DNA of 23,482 bases from a virus, in IMG/VR virus record IMGVR_UViG_3300025127_000287, positions 1 through 23,482 of that record; one strand, 5' to 3'. The stretch's first letter is position 1. Each line of letters opens with the position of its first letter. The notes below the pieces were generated by a model that ran no database searches, was not told the origin of the DNA, and saw only the letters and a program-made list of their open reading frames with translations. Shown piece after piece: positions 8,433 through 16,818 of this stretch. A program made the translations under genes and the position numbers.

Positions 8433-10716
8433 TACTATTCTCTAGAATACTTGCAATAAATTCCATTTGAAGTGGTGCAACCAATCCACCAGATGATGAT
8501 ACTCCAACATATGCTGAAAATGTATTATAATCAGCTCTGGTAATTGCGGTGGTTCCACTTCCACTCAATGTTCCATCATATAAAGGATCAGTAGCTCTTG
8601 GATATGTATGTTCTGTTTGATTCAAATCTTGAGTACATGTAAACACCAAAGAATTTTGTGCTATGGTAATTTTATCAGTTGATCTTCTCATACCAGCTGT
8701 TGCCGATTGTAATGTATGTGTATATGCACCACCACCTTTAATCACAGCCCTTGTAACAGAATTATCAACTGCCGATACAAAAGTGTGTTTATTTGTATTG
8801 GTAGAAGGAATTTTACTTAAAACTTGAACTTGAAACGTATTTGTCGTTGTATTACCAATTCCTAACCATGTATCACTAGCAAAATCTGTTATTCTTGGAT
8901 ATGTTTTTTCTGATTTAATTCCTATTTCACCACAATAATCACAACTAAATGTTAAAGAATTATCTGCAATTTTAATGGCATCTCCATTATATAATCCATG
9001 ATCAGGAATTGTTACAGTCATGATACCAACAACTGGATCATAAATTGCATCGGTAATTGTTAAACCTGTTTGAGGTACAAAAGTATGAATTCCTGATGTT
9101 ATATCTTGTGCAGTGCCAACACCTAAAGTGATTGTAGTCTCAGAAACTGCAGTAATTGGAACTGCAGTATCATATGCTGGATCATTATCAGCAGCACCGC
9201 CATATCCAGTTAATCTTGGATACGTATGAACTCCTGCATGATTATCTTTTGAACATGTAAATTCAAGAGATTGATTTGCTAATTTTACATATTCTTTTAC
9301 CTTTTTTAGACCACCAGGTGTAGATTTTACAAAAGTATGTATAGATGTATTTGAAATCGCACCTTGACCAATAACATCTAACTTAAACGTGTTATCATCA
9401 ATACGGGTAATTCCTGTAAATATACCACTAATAGGATCTGATGGTGTTGGAAACTTTCTTTCTACAGTGCCACCACCAGAAGGATAAGTAAATGTTAAAG
9501 AATTATCATCAATCTTAACTAAATCTCCAGTAGAAAATCCATGAGCAGAAATTGTGCACGTAAGAATACCTGCAGTTGATATTGGACTGTATAATGCATC
9601 TACTATAGTATTACTTGTAGGGCCTTCAAATTTATCAGCATCTGATCCAATGATAAATGTTGAAAATCCAACTAAAGGATCATATATTACATCAGTTGGA
9701 TTACTATAAAATATTGGTGATTTACCAACATCAATTTCAAATGTATTATTTGTAGTATTTCCAACCGATACCCATGTAGCTCTTATTGGATCTGATGATC
9801 GTGGATATCTTTTTACTCTATCATTACCGTCCATACTACATGTAAATGATAAAGAGTAATCATCAAACTTAACCAAGTCTCCTGTGGCATATTTGTGCCC
9901 ACTTAAAGTGATTGTCATAATACCAACATTTCCATCATATACCGCATTAGTTGGTGTAAATGGTCCACCATCAGAACCATCTGGTTGAACTATATTAGTG
10001 CAATCAGCTGTAAATGTAACAATACCAGTGACAGGATCATAATCTGCATCAGATGGTTTATATTTCTGTGATGTACCGACTAATGTAATAGCATCTTTTT
10101 CGGCACGAACAAAAGTATGAACTGCAGGTCTATAAAAATGATTAATTTCATTAGAACCACCAACATTAGTGGAAAATTCTAATGTATTAATAACATTCTC
10201 TACAATATAAGATTTATTAGGATCTGGAAAAATAGTGGTGGTAAGACCATAAGACCTATCACTTTTACAATTAAATGCAATTCCTCCAATTGTTATTTGA
10301 TCACCCACGGAAAATCCATGAGGGCCTAATGTAGAAATTGTTGTAATTCCAGTTGGTTCTTCATATAATACATTAGTGACTGTTGCCAGTCCAGATTGAG
10401 TTCCTGTAATGAATAAACTATCAACAACTAATGGTGTTTTTTCTAACACCAATCTACCATCAATCACAATTAAAGCATCATTAGGTGGAATTTCTACATC
10501 TTTTAAAACTCTAATATCTCTAGTATTACCCGTACTTCTTGATTTTCTTCTTTGAAAAAATGTTACAGTGGGAAATGATTGACCAATTCCAACATTAGCA
10601 ACTTGAGCATATAGCACCAATGCAGAAGTTCCTGTGGGAACTTCATACACTTTTTGCTCTCCTGGTGAAACAGGAACAGCAAGTGATATAAATTTATTGA
10701 CTGGTGCTATTGCCAT
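8425..10716 (-). CDS. Repeat-built virion structural protein (763 aa), probable baseplate/fibre component
   Basis: The N-terminal ~105 residues form a separate, probably beta-sandwich domain. The rest consists of about six divergent repeats of 60-100 residues, at roughly 113-205, 256-335, 372-465, 476-548, 555-650 and 682-741. The repeat pattern is xYDPxxGIMTxTIxxHGxxxGDxVKIxDNSLTFxC, then a TYPR-x-(T/S)DP segment, then NTFxxxV and HTFV. Each full unit reads like a beta-domain with a conserved HG turn, a DNSLTF strand and a Cys. Known marine myoviruses carry similar repeat proteins among their virion structural proteins, but a precise function is not known to me. The start lies one base after the stop of the 1137-aa gene (TAA-T-ATG), and the last 8 bases overlap the 1981-aa gene. 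This close packing implies co-translation with both neighbouring fibre-type genes. No enzymatic motif is visible. Confidence 0.85.
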   Translation of the reverse strand: MAIAPVNKFISLAVPVSPGEQKVYEVPTGTSALVLYAQVANVGIGQSFPTVTFFQRRKSRSTGNTRDIRVLKDVEIPPNDALIVIDGRLVLEKTPLVVDSLFITGTQSGLATVTNVLYEEPTGITTISTLGPHGFSVGDQITIGGIAFNCKSDRSYGLTTTIFPDPNKSYIVENVINTLEFSTNVGGSNEINHFYRPAVHTFVRAEKDAITLVGTSQKYKPSDADYDPVTGIVTFTADCTNIVQPDGSDGGPFTPTNAVYDGNVGIMTITLSGHKYATGDLVKFDDYSLSFTCSMDGNDRVKRYPRSSDPIRATWVSVGNTTNNTFEIDVGKSPIFYSNPTDVIYDPLVGFSTFIIGSDADKFEGPTSNTIVDALYSPISTAGILTCTISAHGFSTGDLVKIDDNSLTFTYPSGGGTVERKFPTPSDPISGIFTGITRIDDNTFKLDVIGQGAISNTSIHTFVKSTPGGLKKVKEYVKLANQSLEFTCSKDNHAGVHTYPRLTGYGGAADNDPAYDTAVPITAVSETTITLGVGTAQDITSGIHTFVPQTGLTITDAIYDPVVGIMTVTIPDHGLYNGDAIKIADNSLTFSCDYCGEIGIKSEKTYPRITDFASDTWLGIGNTTTNTFQVQVLSKIPSTNTNKHTFVSAVDNSVTRAVIKGGGAYTHTLQSATAGMRRSTDKITIAQNSLVFTCTQDLNQTEHTYPRATDPLYDGTLSGSGTTAITRADYNTFSAYVGVSSSGGLVAPLQMEFIASILENSNA

Positions 10717-10717
10717 A

Positions 10718-13700
10718 TTATCTCAATGCTAATATTAAGGGTGTTATTTGTGCCTGAAGTGCTCTGTTAAAATCTCTTCCTCGAATTGTTGATGTGGTTT
10801 GATCAATTGTTAAACCATCACCAATACGGAAGTTACCTTTTTGATCTGTACTTGTGAAAGGCACTTGACCACCATTAATTGCAACAATTTCATTTTCAGG
10901 AACAGGTACTCCTCCTTGGAAGGGGTTTGCTCTATTTATGTCTGTACCAGCACCAACATACTCAAAGGAATGAGAACTAGTGATAATTCTACTAAGTCTT
11001 ACAAATTCAGTTTTTGTTGCTCCAGAAACTGGGTAGGGTATAAATTCATTAAACGTTACATCACATAATCCAGTTGTAGGATCTGGTTCCGTCGAACTTT
11101 CAACAGTAAATAATATTGGATCCATATCAGCGATTGCTGTTGCGGAACCACCACCAGAAATATCAACATTTATTGCTTGATTTGGAAGAAAATTTCTACC
11201 ACTGTTAATAACATCAATTGAAGTAATTGTTCCTGCAGCACTCACATTTGGAGAAAATTCAGGAAGAATTACCTCTGGCCCTAATGGAGTATTGACAGTA
11301 ACAATAGGAGGTGCTCCTGCACTATATTCCCCATTTACTCCCCCATTAGTAACAGTAATACTTCTAACTAATTGAAGAGGTTGTGTAACTATACCAGAAA
11401 CAGTTGTATCATCAAAATCCGCTAAATTAATATGGAAATAAACACCCTGACCATCAAATGGTTTTCTAAAATTATTTTCATCATCAACAACACCATTTAT
11501 ACTCACCACATCTAATTCTGCAGGAATATCCTCTAATGTAAATCCTGAAAATTCTACACGACCAAAACCATCAGCAACCAAACCAAAAGCACCGAATGAT
11601 GAATTAGAGTTTGTTAAATCACATTGGCCACCACCCACAGCAGATATACCAACTTCAGATGCAATTGTAAATATAGAAACTAATTGAGCATATGCATTAT
11701 TAGAAACAGAAACACCAATACCTGCTTCATTATATTGTGTGAATGAATCACACACCATAGATTTTAAATCTTGACCTAAATTATTTGTTCCTGTAAAATC
11801 AGCTTCAGCATAATCACCATTAATCTTCATACCAATACTACTTGTCATAAAATTAGTACAGTTACGAATATATGGAGATCTCCATCTACCAGCAGCACCT
11901 TCATTCGCAGGACCAAGAGCTATGTATCCAGTCACTGCCTGAAAGTCTACCCCACCAGCAATTCCTGATTCTGTTGGGGGAAATGCAACAGCACCACAAT
12001 TAGAATGATCATATGAAACTCCACTCTGACCATCATTAATTGGGCCTGAAAAGTTGACATTTTGTATTAGACAACCTCTTCTAACATGAAAAACATCTTT
12101 ATTTCTATTTTCAGGAACTATGGTTACAAGTCTTAAGTCTTCGCCAGAAACTGAAACATCAGTTCTTAATCCAATTGGATTATTCTCAACATAAGTACCA
12201 GAACGAATAATAATAGTATCCCCTTCCTGTGCTACTGCTGCAGCTGCACCAATTGTCCTTTTTGCATCACCTTCAAGTAATCCACTATTAGTATCAATAC
12301 CATCAACTGAAACCCAAATAGCATTTTCTGTTTCAACACCAGAAGGTCTCCATGATACACCAGAACCAACAGATGCCAAACGATAATCCGTTTTAGCAAT
12401 ACCTACACCAGTATTGTTATTACTATCTCTTAAGAAAGACTTTAAAAATAAAGTCTTGGCAATTCCCACATCATCTTTAAATGTGGCAATTCCCACAACT
12501 GTAGAAACACCTAGAACTTCTAAATCATCTTTTATTTCCAAACTTCCTACAACAGAAGCCCCAATCCCTGTAGTTCTGAACTTAAGTACATTATCAAAAT
12601 ATAATGCAACATCTGAATTAGGACTAGCTACAACAGCATTTTTACTGTTAGATAAAATACTTACGTTGGCTGAACCAGTGGTATATATTAATAAATTTTT
12701 ATTATCACTTAATATTCTTGAAGTATTATCTGAAGATTGATGGAATATTTCTAAATCCCCATCACCACCAAAAAGTGCTTTTTTATCATCAAGTAAAAAT
12801 AAATCACCACCTATTCTTAGATTTTTTACAATACCAACACCACCATCAATCTGAACTGAAGCAGATGTAGTGCTTGATGCATCAGTTACATCATTAAATG
12901 TTACTAGTCCATCAACATCAAGTGTACTGTTTAAAGTTGTACCACCATCAACATCTAATCCTGCATTTAAGGTTGTATTACCATCAACATCAAGTGTACT
13001 GTTTAAAGTTGTACCACCATCAACATCAAGTGTATTGTTTAAAGTTGTACCACCATCCACATCAAGTGTACTGTTTAAAGTTGTAGCACCATCAACATCT
13101 AATCCTGAATTTAAGGTTGTATTACCATCAACATCTAAGGTGCTATCAAACTCAACACCAAGAGTTGCATGAACAGTTCCCGATATGTCTAAATCAGTTG
13201 ATGGACTACTATTTTTAATACCAACCTTAGTCATCCTGTAGATTGAAGACGTATTAGTAGAATCAACATGACCCCATAAATCAAAAGTAGTAACCGTTGC
13301 TAAACCACTACCTCCAGGTGTAGAAGTATCAGCTGCTGTAGGAATAAGTGTATCGACTCCCAAACCAAAACTATTTTTCTGGTTAAAGTTTATTGTTGTG
13401 AATGATTGTGCAGCACCTGCGGATGGAATATCTATCCCTTCATCTTGAATAAAAATACCCTCTTTAAACTCTGGTGTAAGTGGCACCCATCTTATTCCAT
13501 TTTCATCTCGTCTCATCCAATAATTATTAACACCTGGAGAACCTGATGAATCGTAAATATTTCTAGATACTCTTATACTTCCATCAAAATCTGCTTTTAA
13601 TTGACCATGTTCTGTATTATTAATACCAAAATCACCAGGACTTTCAGTTCCAACACCCAATGTACCAACACCTGTAACCACAAAGGAATTAGTACCAGAA

Positions 13701-14131
13701 TTTATCTGAAATCTTTGTGTTGGATTTGTAGTTGCAATGCCAACAAATCCTTCAGGATTTATAATTAATCTTTCTACATTATTGGTGTTTATAGCAAAAG
13801 TATTTTCAAAAGGAAAACCAAATTTAGTATCTAATACCTTTCTACCAGTTTTAGGATTTATTGGTTCTTCACCTTCAGTAAAATCATTGTTGTGATAAAT
13901 CCAATCTTCTATATGTACTTCATCACTAAAAGTTGCTATGCCAGAAAAAGAAGAACCTGCTGAAACGGTAAGATCCTTTATTAATATCTTTTCAAAAAAT
14001 GACTCATATACATCTAATTTTCTAATAGTTAAATCATCATTACTAAAATCATAATCCAGTGATCCCGTAATATAAACGTTCTCAAATATGGAATTACCTG
14101 ATTGATTAGAGTCAGCGTTAACGTTAGCCAT
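10718..14131 (-). CDS. Large baseplate/fibre protein with 12-residue repeats and beta-helix domain (1137 aa)
   Basis: Visible regions, in order, are as follows. Residues 1-330 are beta-rich modules including GIATTNPTQRFQI at 131-143 and a Trp-rich stretch (NYWMRRDENGIRWVP) near 203. Residues 330-413 are seven perfect 12-residue units of the form STLDVDGxTTLN. Residues about 415-530 are IDGG-x-GI and ALFGGDGDLEIF modules shared with the 1981-aa fibre. Residues about 604-880 start IWVSVDGIDTNSG and continue GDTIIIRSGTYVEN, a pattern of right-handed beta-helices (pectin-lyase-like). Residues 1055-1137 end with NPFQGG, FTSTDQKGNFRIGDGL and a Leu-rich tail. I infer a trimeric baseplate-periphery or tail-fibre protein, perhaps a gp10-like adaptor, but no T4 orthologue is certain. 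The start is two bases past the previous stop and no Shine-Dalgarno is evident, so coupled translation is likely. Confidence 0.85.
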   Translation of the reverse strand: MANVNADSNQSGNSIFENVYITGSLDYDFSNDDLTIRKLDVYESFFEKILIKDLTVSAGSSFSGIATFSDEVHIEDWIYHNNDFTEGEEPINPKTGRKVLDTKFGFPFENTFAINTNNVERLIINPEGFVGIATTNPTQRFQINSGTNSFVVTGVGTLGVGTESPGDFGINNTEHGQLKADFDGSIRVSRNIYDSSGSPGVNNYWMRRDENGIRWVPLTPEFKEGIFIQDEGIDIPSAGAAQSFTTINFNQKNSFGLGVDTLIPTAADTSTPGGSGLATVTTFDLWGHVDSTNTSSIYRMTKVGIKNSSPSTDLDISGTVHATLGVEFDSTLDVDGNTTLNSGLDVDGATTLNSTLDVDGGTTLNNTLDVDGGTTLNSTLDVDGNTTLNAGLDVDGGTTLNSTLDVDGLVTFNDVTDASSTTSASVQIDGGVGIVKNLRIGGDLFLLDDKKALFGGDGDLEIFHQSSDNTSRILSDNKNLLIYTTGSANVSILSNSKNAVVASPNSDVALYFDNVLKFRTTGIGASVVGSLEIKDDLEVLGVSTVVGIATFKDDVGIAKTLFLKSFLRDSNNNTGVGIAKTDYRLASVGSGVSWRPSGVETENAIWVSVDGIDTNSGLLEGDAKRTIGAAAAVAQEGDTIIIRSGTYVENNPIGLRTDVSVSGEDLRLVTIVPENRNKDVFHVRRGCLIQNVNFSGPINDGQSGVSYDHSNCGAVAFPPTESGIAGGVDFQAVTGYIALGPANEGAAGRWRSPYIRNCTNFMTSSIGMKINGDYAEADFTGTNNLGQDLKSMVCDSFTQYNEAGIGVSVSNNAYAQLVSIFTIASEVGISAVGGGQCDLTNSNSSFGAFGLVADGFGRVEFSGFTLEDIPAELDVVSINGVVDDENNFRKPFDGQGVYFHINLADFDDTTVSGIVTQPLQLVRSITVTNGGVNGEYSAGAPPIVTVNTPLGPEVILPEFSPNVSAAGTITSIDVINSGRNFLPNQAINVDISGGGSATAIADMDPILFTVESSTEPDPTTGLCDVTFNEFIPYPVSGATKTEFVRLSRIITSSHSFEYVGAGTDINRANPFQGGVPVPENEIVAINGGQVPFTSTDQKGNFRIGDGLTIDQTTSTIRGRDFNRALQAQITPLILALR
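12893..13144 (-). repeat. Seven in-frame 36-bp tandem repeats
   Basis: The stretch is exactly 7 x 36 bases and encodes seven 12-residue units (S/N/A)(T/G)LDVDGxTTLN inside the 1137-aa protein. Several copies are almost identical at DNA level. Copy number could change by slippage or recombination without breaking the frame, lengthening or shortening a fibre shaft. Confidence 0.95.
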
Positions 14132-14133
14132 TA

Positions 14134-14667
14134 TTATCTACTAAAAAATTTATCTGCGACTGATTGACCAACAAAACCACCAGGCCCAAAAGAAATTGCG
14201 GAACCCCAACTCAATTTTAAATGATTTGGTAAATTGCCTTTTTTACCATCAACTTGTATTCTGGTTGCATTTAATGTAATTTCTTTAGTTCCATGAGAAA
14301 ATTGATCACCTATCTGAATTTTATTTGCTTTAAGTATAATTTTATCTGCTTCTAATATAAGTTCATCACTTGCCTTAATACCAATTCCAGCCATGGTAGA
14401 GTTTACTTGAATATCTCCTCCATGTGATATTACATTTAAACTTGTTCCAAAATTTTTACTTTTTACTCCAGCATTAAGTAATATATCTCCTTCAGATTCT
14501 ATTCTAGTGGTATTAGACTCATGGTGAGCTAATACAAATCTACATCCGTCGTCATTAGTACCTTTAATAGCAAAAGCCTCTGGGCCAAAATCACTATTAT
14601 TGGGATTATCGGTCTCCAAATATAACTTTTGGCCAATTACTTCCTGTCTTCTAGCGTCTTCATTCAT
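14134..14667 (-). CDS. Small beta-helical spike-like protein (177 aa)
   Basis: Residues about 58-141 show short repeated strands with alternating hydrophobics: EGDILLNAG, GGDIQVNS, DELILEADKIILKANKIQIGD and KEITLNATRIQVDG. This is the periodicity of a triple-stranded beta-helix such as the C-terminal part of T4 gp5. The protein lies three genes downstream of the gp27-like and two downstream of the OB-fold gp5-like gene, fitting a central spike made as a separate polypeptide. The C-terminus, SFGPGGFVGQSVADKFFSR, is Gly/Phe-rich. No PAAR or lysozyme motif is present. A ten-codon reading frame precedes the start, and the stop is two bases before the next ATG. The spike role is inferred from repeat pattern and position. 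It could also be a small baseplate protein of unrelated function. Confidence 0.75.
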   Translation of the reverse strand: MNEDARRQEVIGQKLYLETDNPNNSDFGPEAFAIKGTNDDGCRFVLAHHESNTTRIESEGDILLNAGVKSKNFGTSLNVISHGGDIQVNSTMAGIGIKASDELILEADKIILKANKIQIGDQFSHGTKEITLNATRIQVDGKKGNLPNHLKLSWGSAISFGPGGFVGQSVADKFFSR

Positions 14668-14669
14668 AA

Positions 14670-14702
14670 TTAACTCACATAATCTCTAAGTTGATTAAAC
14701 AT
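14670..14702 (-). CDS. Possible ten-codon leader ORF between the 695-aa and 177-aa genes
   Basis: The stop of the 695-aa gene overlaps an ATG (TAATG at 14700-14704) that opens a ten-codon frame, MFNQLRDYVS. Its TAA stop lies two bases before the ATG of the 177-aa gene. It would let terminating ribosomes step to the next gene, whose own Shine-Dalgarno is weak. It may be only a chance frame; no other evidence for expression is visible. Confidence 0.3.
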   Translation of the reverse strand: MFNQLRDYVS

Positions 14703-16789
14703 TAGTATCCTCCTCCGTATCCACTCCCACTTGATCCCGAAGACCCGCTATCACTAGAAGTGTTATCAGAAACAGAAGTGTTACTCTGTCCAGTCGTTTG
14801 CTGACTTGTGTTGTTAGTTGTGTTAGTTTGAGTAGTGCTACTTGTAGTAGTCTGGGTTGTGGTGCTGGAAACATTTGTCTGTGGGGATGAAGATACTGTC
14901 ATTGTAGACGCAACACTAACTGCTGTTCCAAAACTTTGTTCTGGAGTATCATATATTATTTCATGAGGTAAGGTTGTGTGTACGACACCAACCATCTTTA
15001 CACCAGTTGTTGGATGGAAATGGAATGGGCCATAATATGAAACACCATTTACATAACCGACTAACTCTTTCTTACCACTAATACAATCTATAACTTGAAC
15101 AACTTCACCTTGAGGTCTTGTTTTAGACATTATTGGTCTTAAGATAGCACCAACTCCAGTATCACTGTTAATATTTAGATTAGGTAAATCGTCATAAGGA
15201 ATATCATTAATCATTTTACCTCCTACAATTCTACCATCAATTATGTTCAAATTAAAATTTTCTAAAGTATCATTTTCGGTATATCCTTCACCTTGATTTT
15301 CAATAATAACTTTACTTATGAATAAAGGTACCTCATCATCTTCTACGGGATAATTTTCACCAGAAGTGAGTATTGTTATACTAGAGAGTTGTCCATATGT
15401 AGGAGATTGTGGATTAGAGTCTATGTGTGCTCTAGCATATGCTCCAAACCCCTGATTACAATTATCATTAAACTTTACTATTGGATCTTCCGTGTATCCA
15501 CTTCCAGGATCAGTTATTTCAACACCAACAATACTTGCAGTTCTTTTTACTGCAGCAAATATATCTTCAGTATCTAATCTGTTAATAAATTTTCCAAAAA
15601 TGATTTTGCCAGCTGCACCCACACCTTCACCACCAAATATATCAACAGTTGGAGCTCCACATTTAAAAGGATTTCCAGTATTACAAGGACTTAAAGATGT
15701 TGTATTTGACGAAGAACCTCCAAAAATATCCCAAGAACCATATTTTTCTTCAAAAGGAGTTTTAATTTTATTTGATGCATTAGAAAGAGTATTTAAACTA
15801 TTACCATCAAAAACATTTTTAAAATTTGATTTAAGATCACCGACTCCCTTAACCATTTGGTTACCTTTACCAATTATGGTTTTATCAGTGGAAGAACAAT
15901 TTTGTTTGTCATCACAACTAAGGAAAGCATCTACTCTTTTAAAAACATCTACACCACCAAGCACAAATTCCTGTATATCAAAGTCTATTCCAAACTTTCC
16001 TGTAAGAGGTGTTAAAAGTGGAGTTATGGCATCATCTATGGTATTTGCGATGTCATGAGTAACAGCACCCATCATTTGTTCCACAGCACATGCAGGAACA
16101 TTAGTTGCATTTTTCATTGCTGATGTGAGTAAATCACTTAAAGTACCAGTCAAGGCATCCATTATTTTTGGGCCTACACAATTGACTCCATCTAATAATG
16201 AACTAATGGAGGGCAGAAGACCCTCTTGCTCTGTTTTAATTAACTCAATAGCTTTACTATAAGGTATCAATCCCAGATCTGCTTGTGTTTGATAAGATGT
16301 TGCTATTCCATCAAATCCAGAACTCATCAATCCTGCCATTTTATCATTTAAAGAACCAGTTATTTTATTAACATAACCATTCATACCACGACTCATTACC
16401 TTAGACATTTGTTTAATCTCATTAGGTAAATTTAGTGATGAACTTCCAGGAGCATTAATTTTACTAAAAAAATTCTTCAAATTAGCTTCCATTTGATCAA
16501 ATGTGCTATCTTTACATGCATTTGGGGAAACAATATGAAATCCAGTGGTAATGCTATCAGGCACTGGTTTCGTTCTATGAGTTTTAATTAAATTAAATCT
16601 TTTTATTTGTTCTTCTGAAGAAAGTAAATCATTATCTATTGGTGAAACATCTTTAAAAACTTCTGGATATGTATTTTTATATTTTCTTATAGCATTTTGT
16701 ATTTTTTCGGAGGGAGGATTTGCTTCTATTAAATTTTTAATAGTGTTAATAGTTGTTTGATCTAAAATTTCTGGTGCTGGTGTAGTCAT
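14702..16789 (-). CDS. Virion structural protein of unknown role near the baseplate hub (695 aa)
   Basis: I do not recognise a T4 orthologue. Residues 1-350 are largely helical and polar, with scattered cysteines (about 92, 204, 234, 292, 298). Residues 420-515 hold three related beta segments with GSGYTEDP, GENYPVED and GEGYTEND turns, also seen as SGRNFLPN in the 1137-aa protein. Residues 585-614 contain YYGPFHFHP and MVGVVHTTLPHEIIYDT, a His-rich block that looks conserved. The last ~65 residues are Ser/Thr/Gln/Asn low complexity ending in GSGYGGGY, resembling a flexible linker. The start has the strongest Shine-Dalgarno in the window (GGAGGA, 16797-16802, seven bases upstream) and a possible late promoter just before it. 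Lying between the OB-fold hub protein and the spike-like protein, it could occupy the place of the gp5 middle region or be a hub-associated factor. Confidence 0.8.
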   Translation of the reverse strand: MTTPAPEILDQTTINTIKNLIEANPPSEKIQNAIRKYKNTYPEVFKDVSPIDNDLLSSEEQIKRFNLIKTHRTKPVPDSITTGFHIVSPNACKDSTFDQMEANLKNFFSKINAPGSSSLNLPNEIKQMSKVMSRGMNGYVNKITGSLNDKMAGLMSSGFDGIATSYQTQADLGLIPYSKAIELIKTEQEGLLPSISSLLDGVNCVGPKIMDALTGTLSDLLTSAMKNATNVPACAVEQMMGAVTHDIANTIDDAITPLLTPLTGKFGIDFDIQEFVLGGVDVFKRVDAFLSCDDKQNCSSTDKTIIGKGNQMVKGVGDLKSNFKNVFDGNSLNTLSNASNKIKTPFEEKYGSWDIFGGSSSNTTSLSPCNTGNPFKCGAPTVDIFGGEGVGAAGKIIFGKFINRLDTEDIFAAVKRTASIVGVEITDPGSGYTEDPIVKFNDNCNQGFGAYARAHIDSNPQSPTYGQLSSITILTSGENYPVEDDEVPLFISKVIIENQGEGYTENDTLENFNLNIIDGRIVGGKMINDIPYDDLPNLNINSDTGVGAILRPIMSKTRPQGEVVQVIDCISGKKELVGYVNGVSYYGPFHFHPTTGVKMVGVVHTTLPHEIIYDTPEQSFGTAVSVASTMTVSSSPQTNVSSTTTQTTTSSTTQTNTTNNTSQQTTGQSNTSVSDNTSSDSGSSGSSGSGYGGGY

Positions 16790-16796
16790 AATTATT

Positions 16797-16818
16797 TCCT
16801 CCGTATTTGATATTTATT
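16797..16818 (-). promoter_or_regulatory. Strong Shine-Dalgarno and possible late promoter for the 695-aa gene
   Basis: On the minus strand the order is AATAAATA (16811-16818), one base from T4 late consensus TATAAATA, then GGAGGA (16797-16802), then seven bases to the ATG at 16789. The Shine-Dalgarno is clear. The promoter is tentative because it overlaps the previous gene's double stop codons. Confidence 0.5.

Noticed and set aside
10933-10940. CATAAATA on the minus strand as an internal late promoter for the 763-aa gene
   Set aside because: It is more than 200 bases upstream, inside coding DNA, and one-mismatch matches are expected by chance at this base composition.
12870-13172. Plus-strand frames across the 36-bp repeats, and a CRISPR-like appearance of regular repeats
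   Set aside because: The repeats are directly adjacent without spacers and encode 12-residue units in the minus-strand fibre gene, so they are coding tandem repeats and not a CRISPR array. The antisense frames merely reflect the same periodicity.
15492-16058. 188-codon plus-strand open frame opposite the 695-aa gene
   Set aside because: The opposite strand carries a continuous 695-codon gene with a strong Shine-Dalgarno and coupled neighbours. The antisense protein is low-complexity Pro/Ser/Leu without a recognisable domain.
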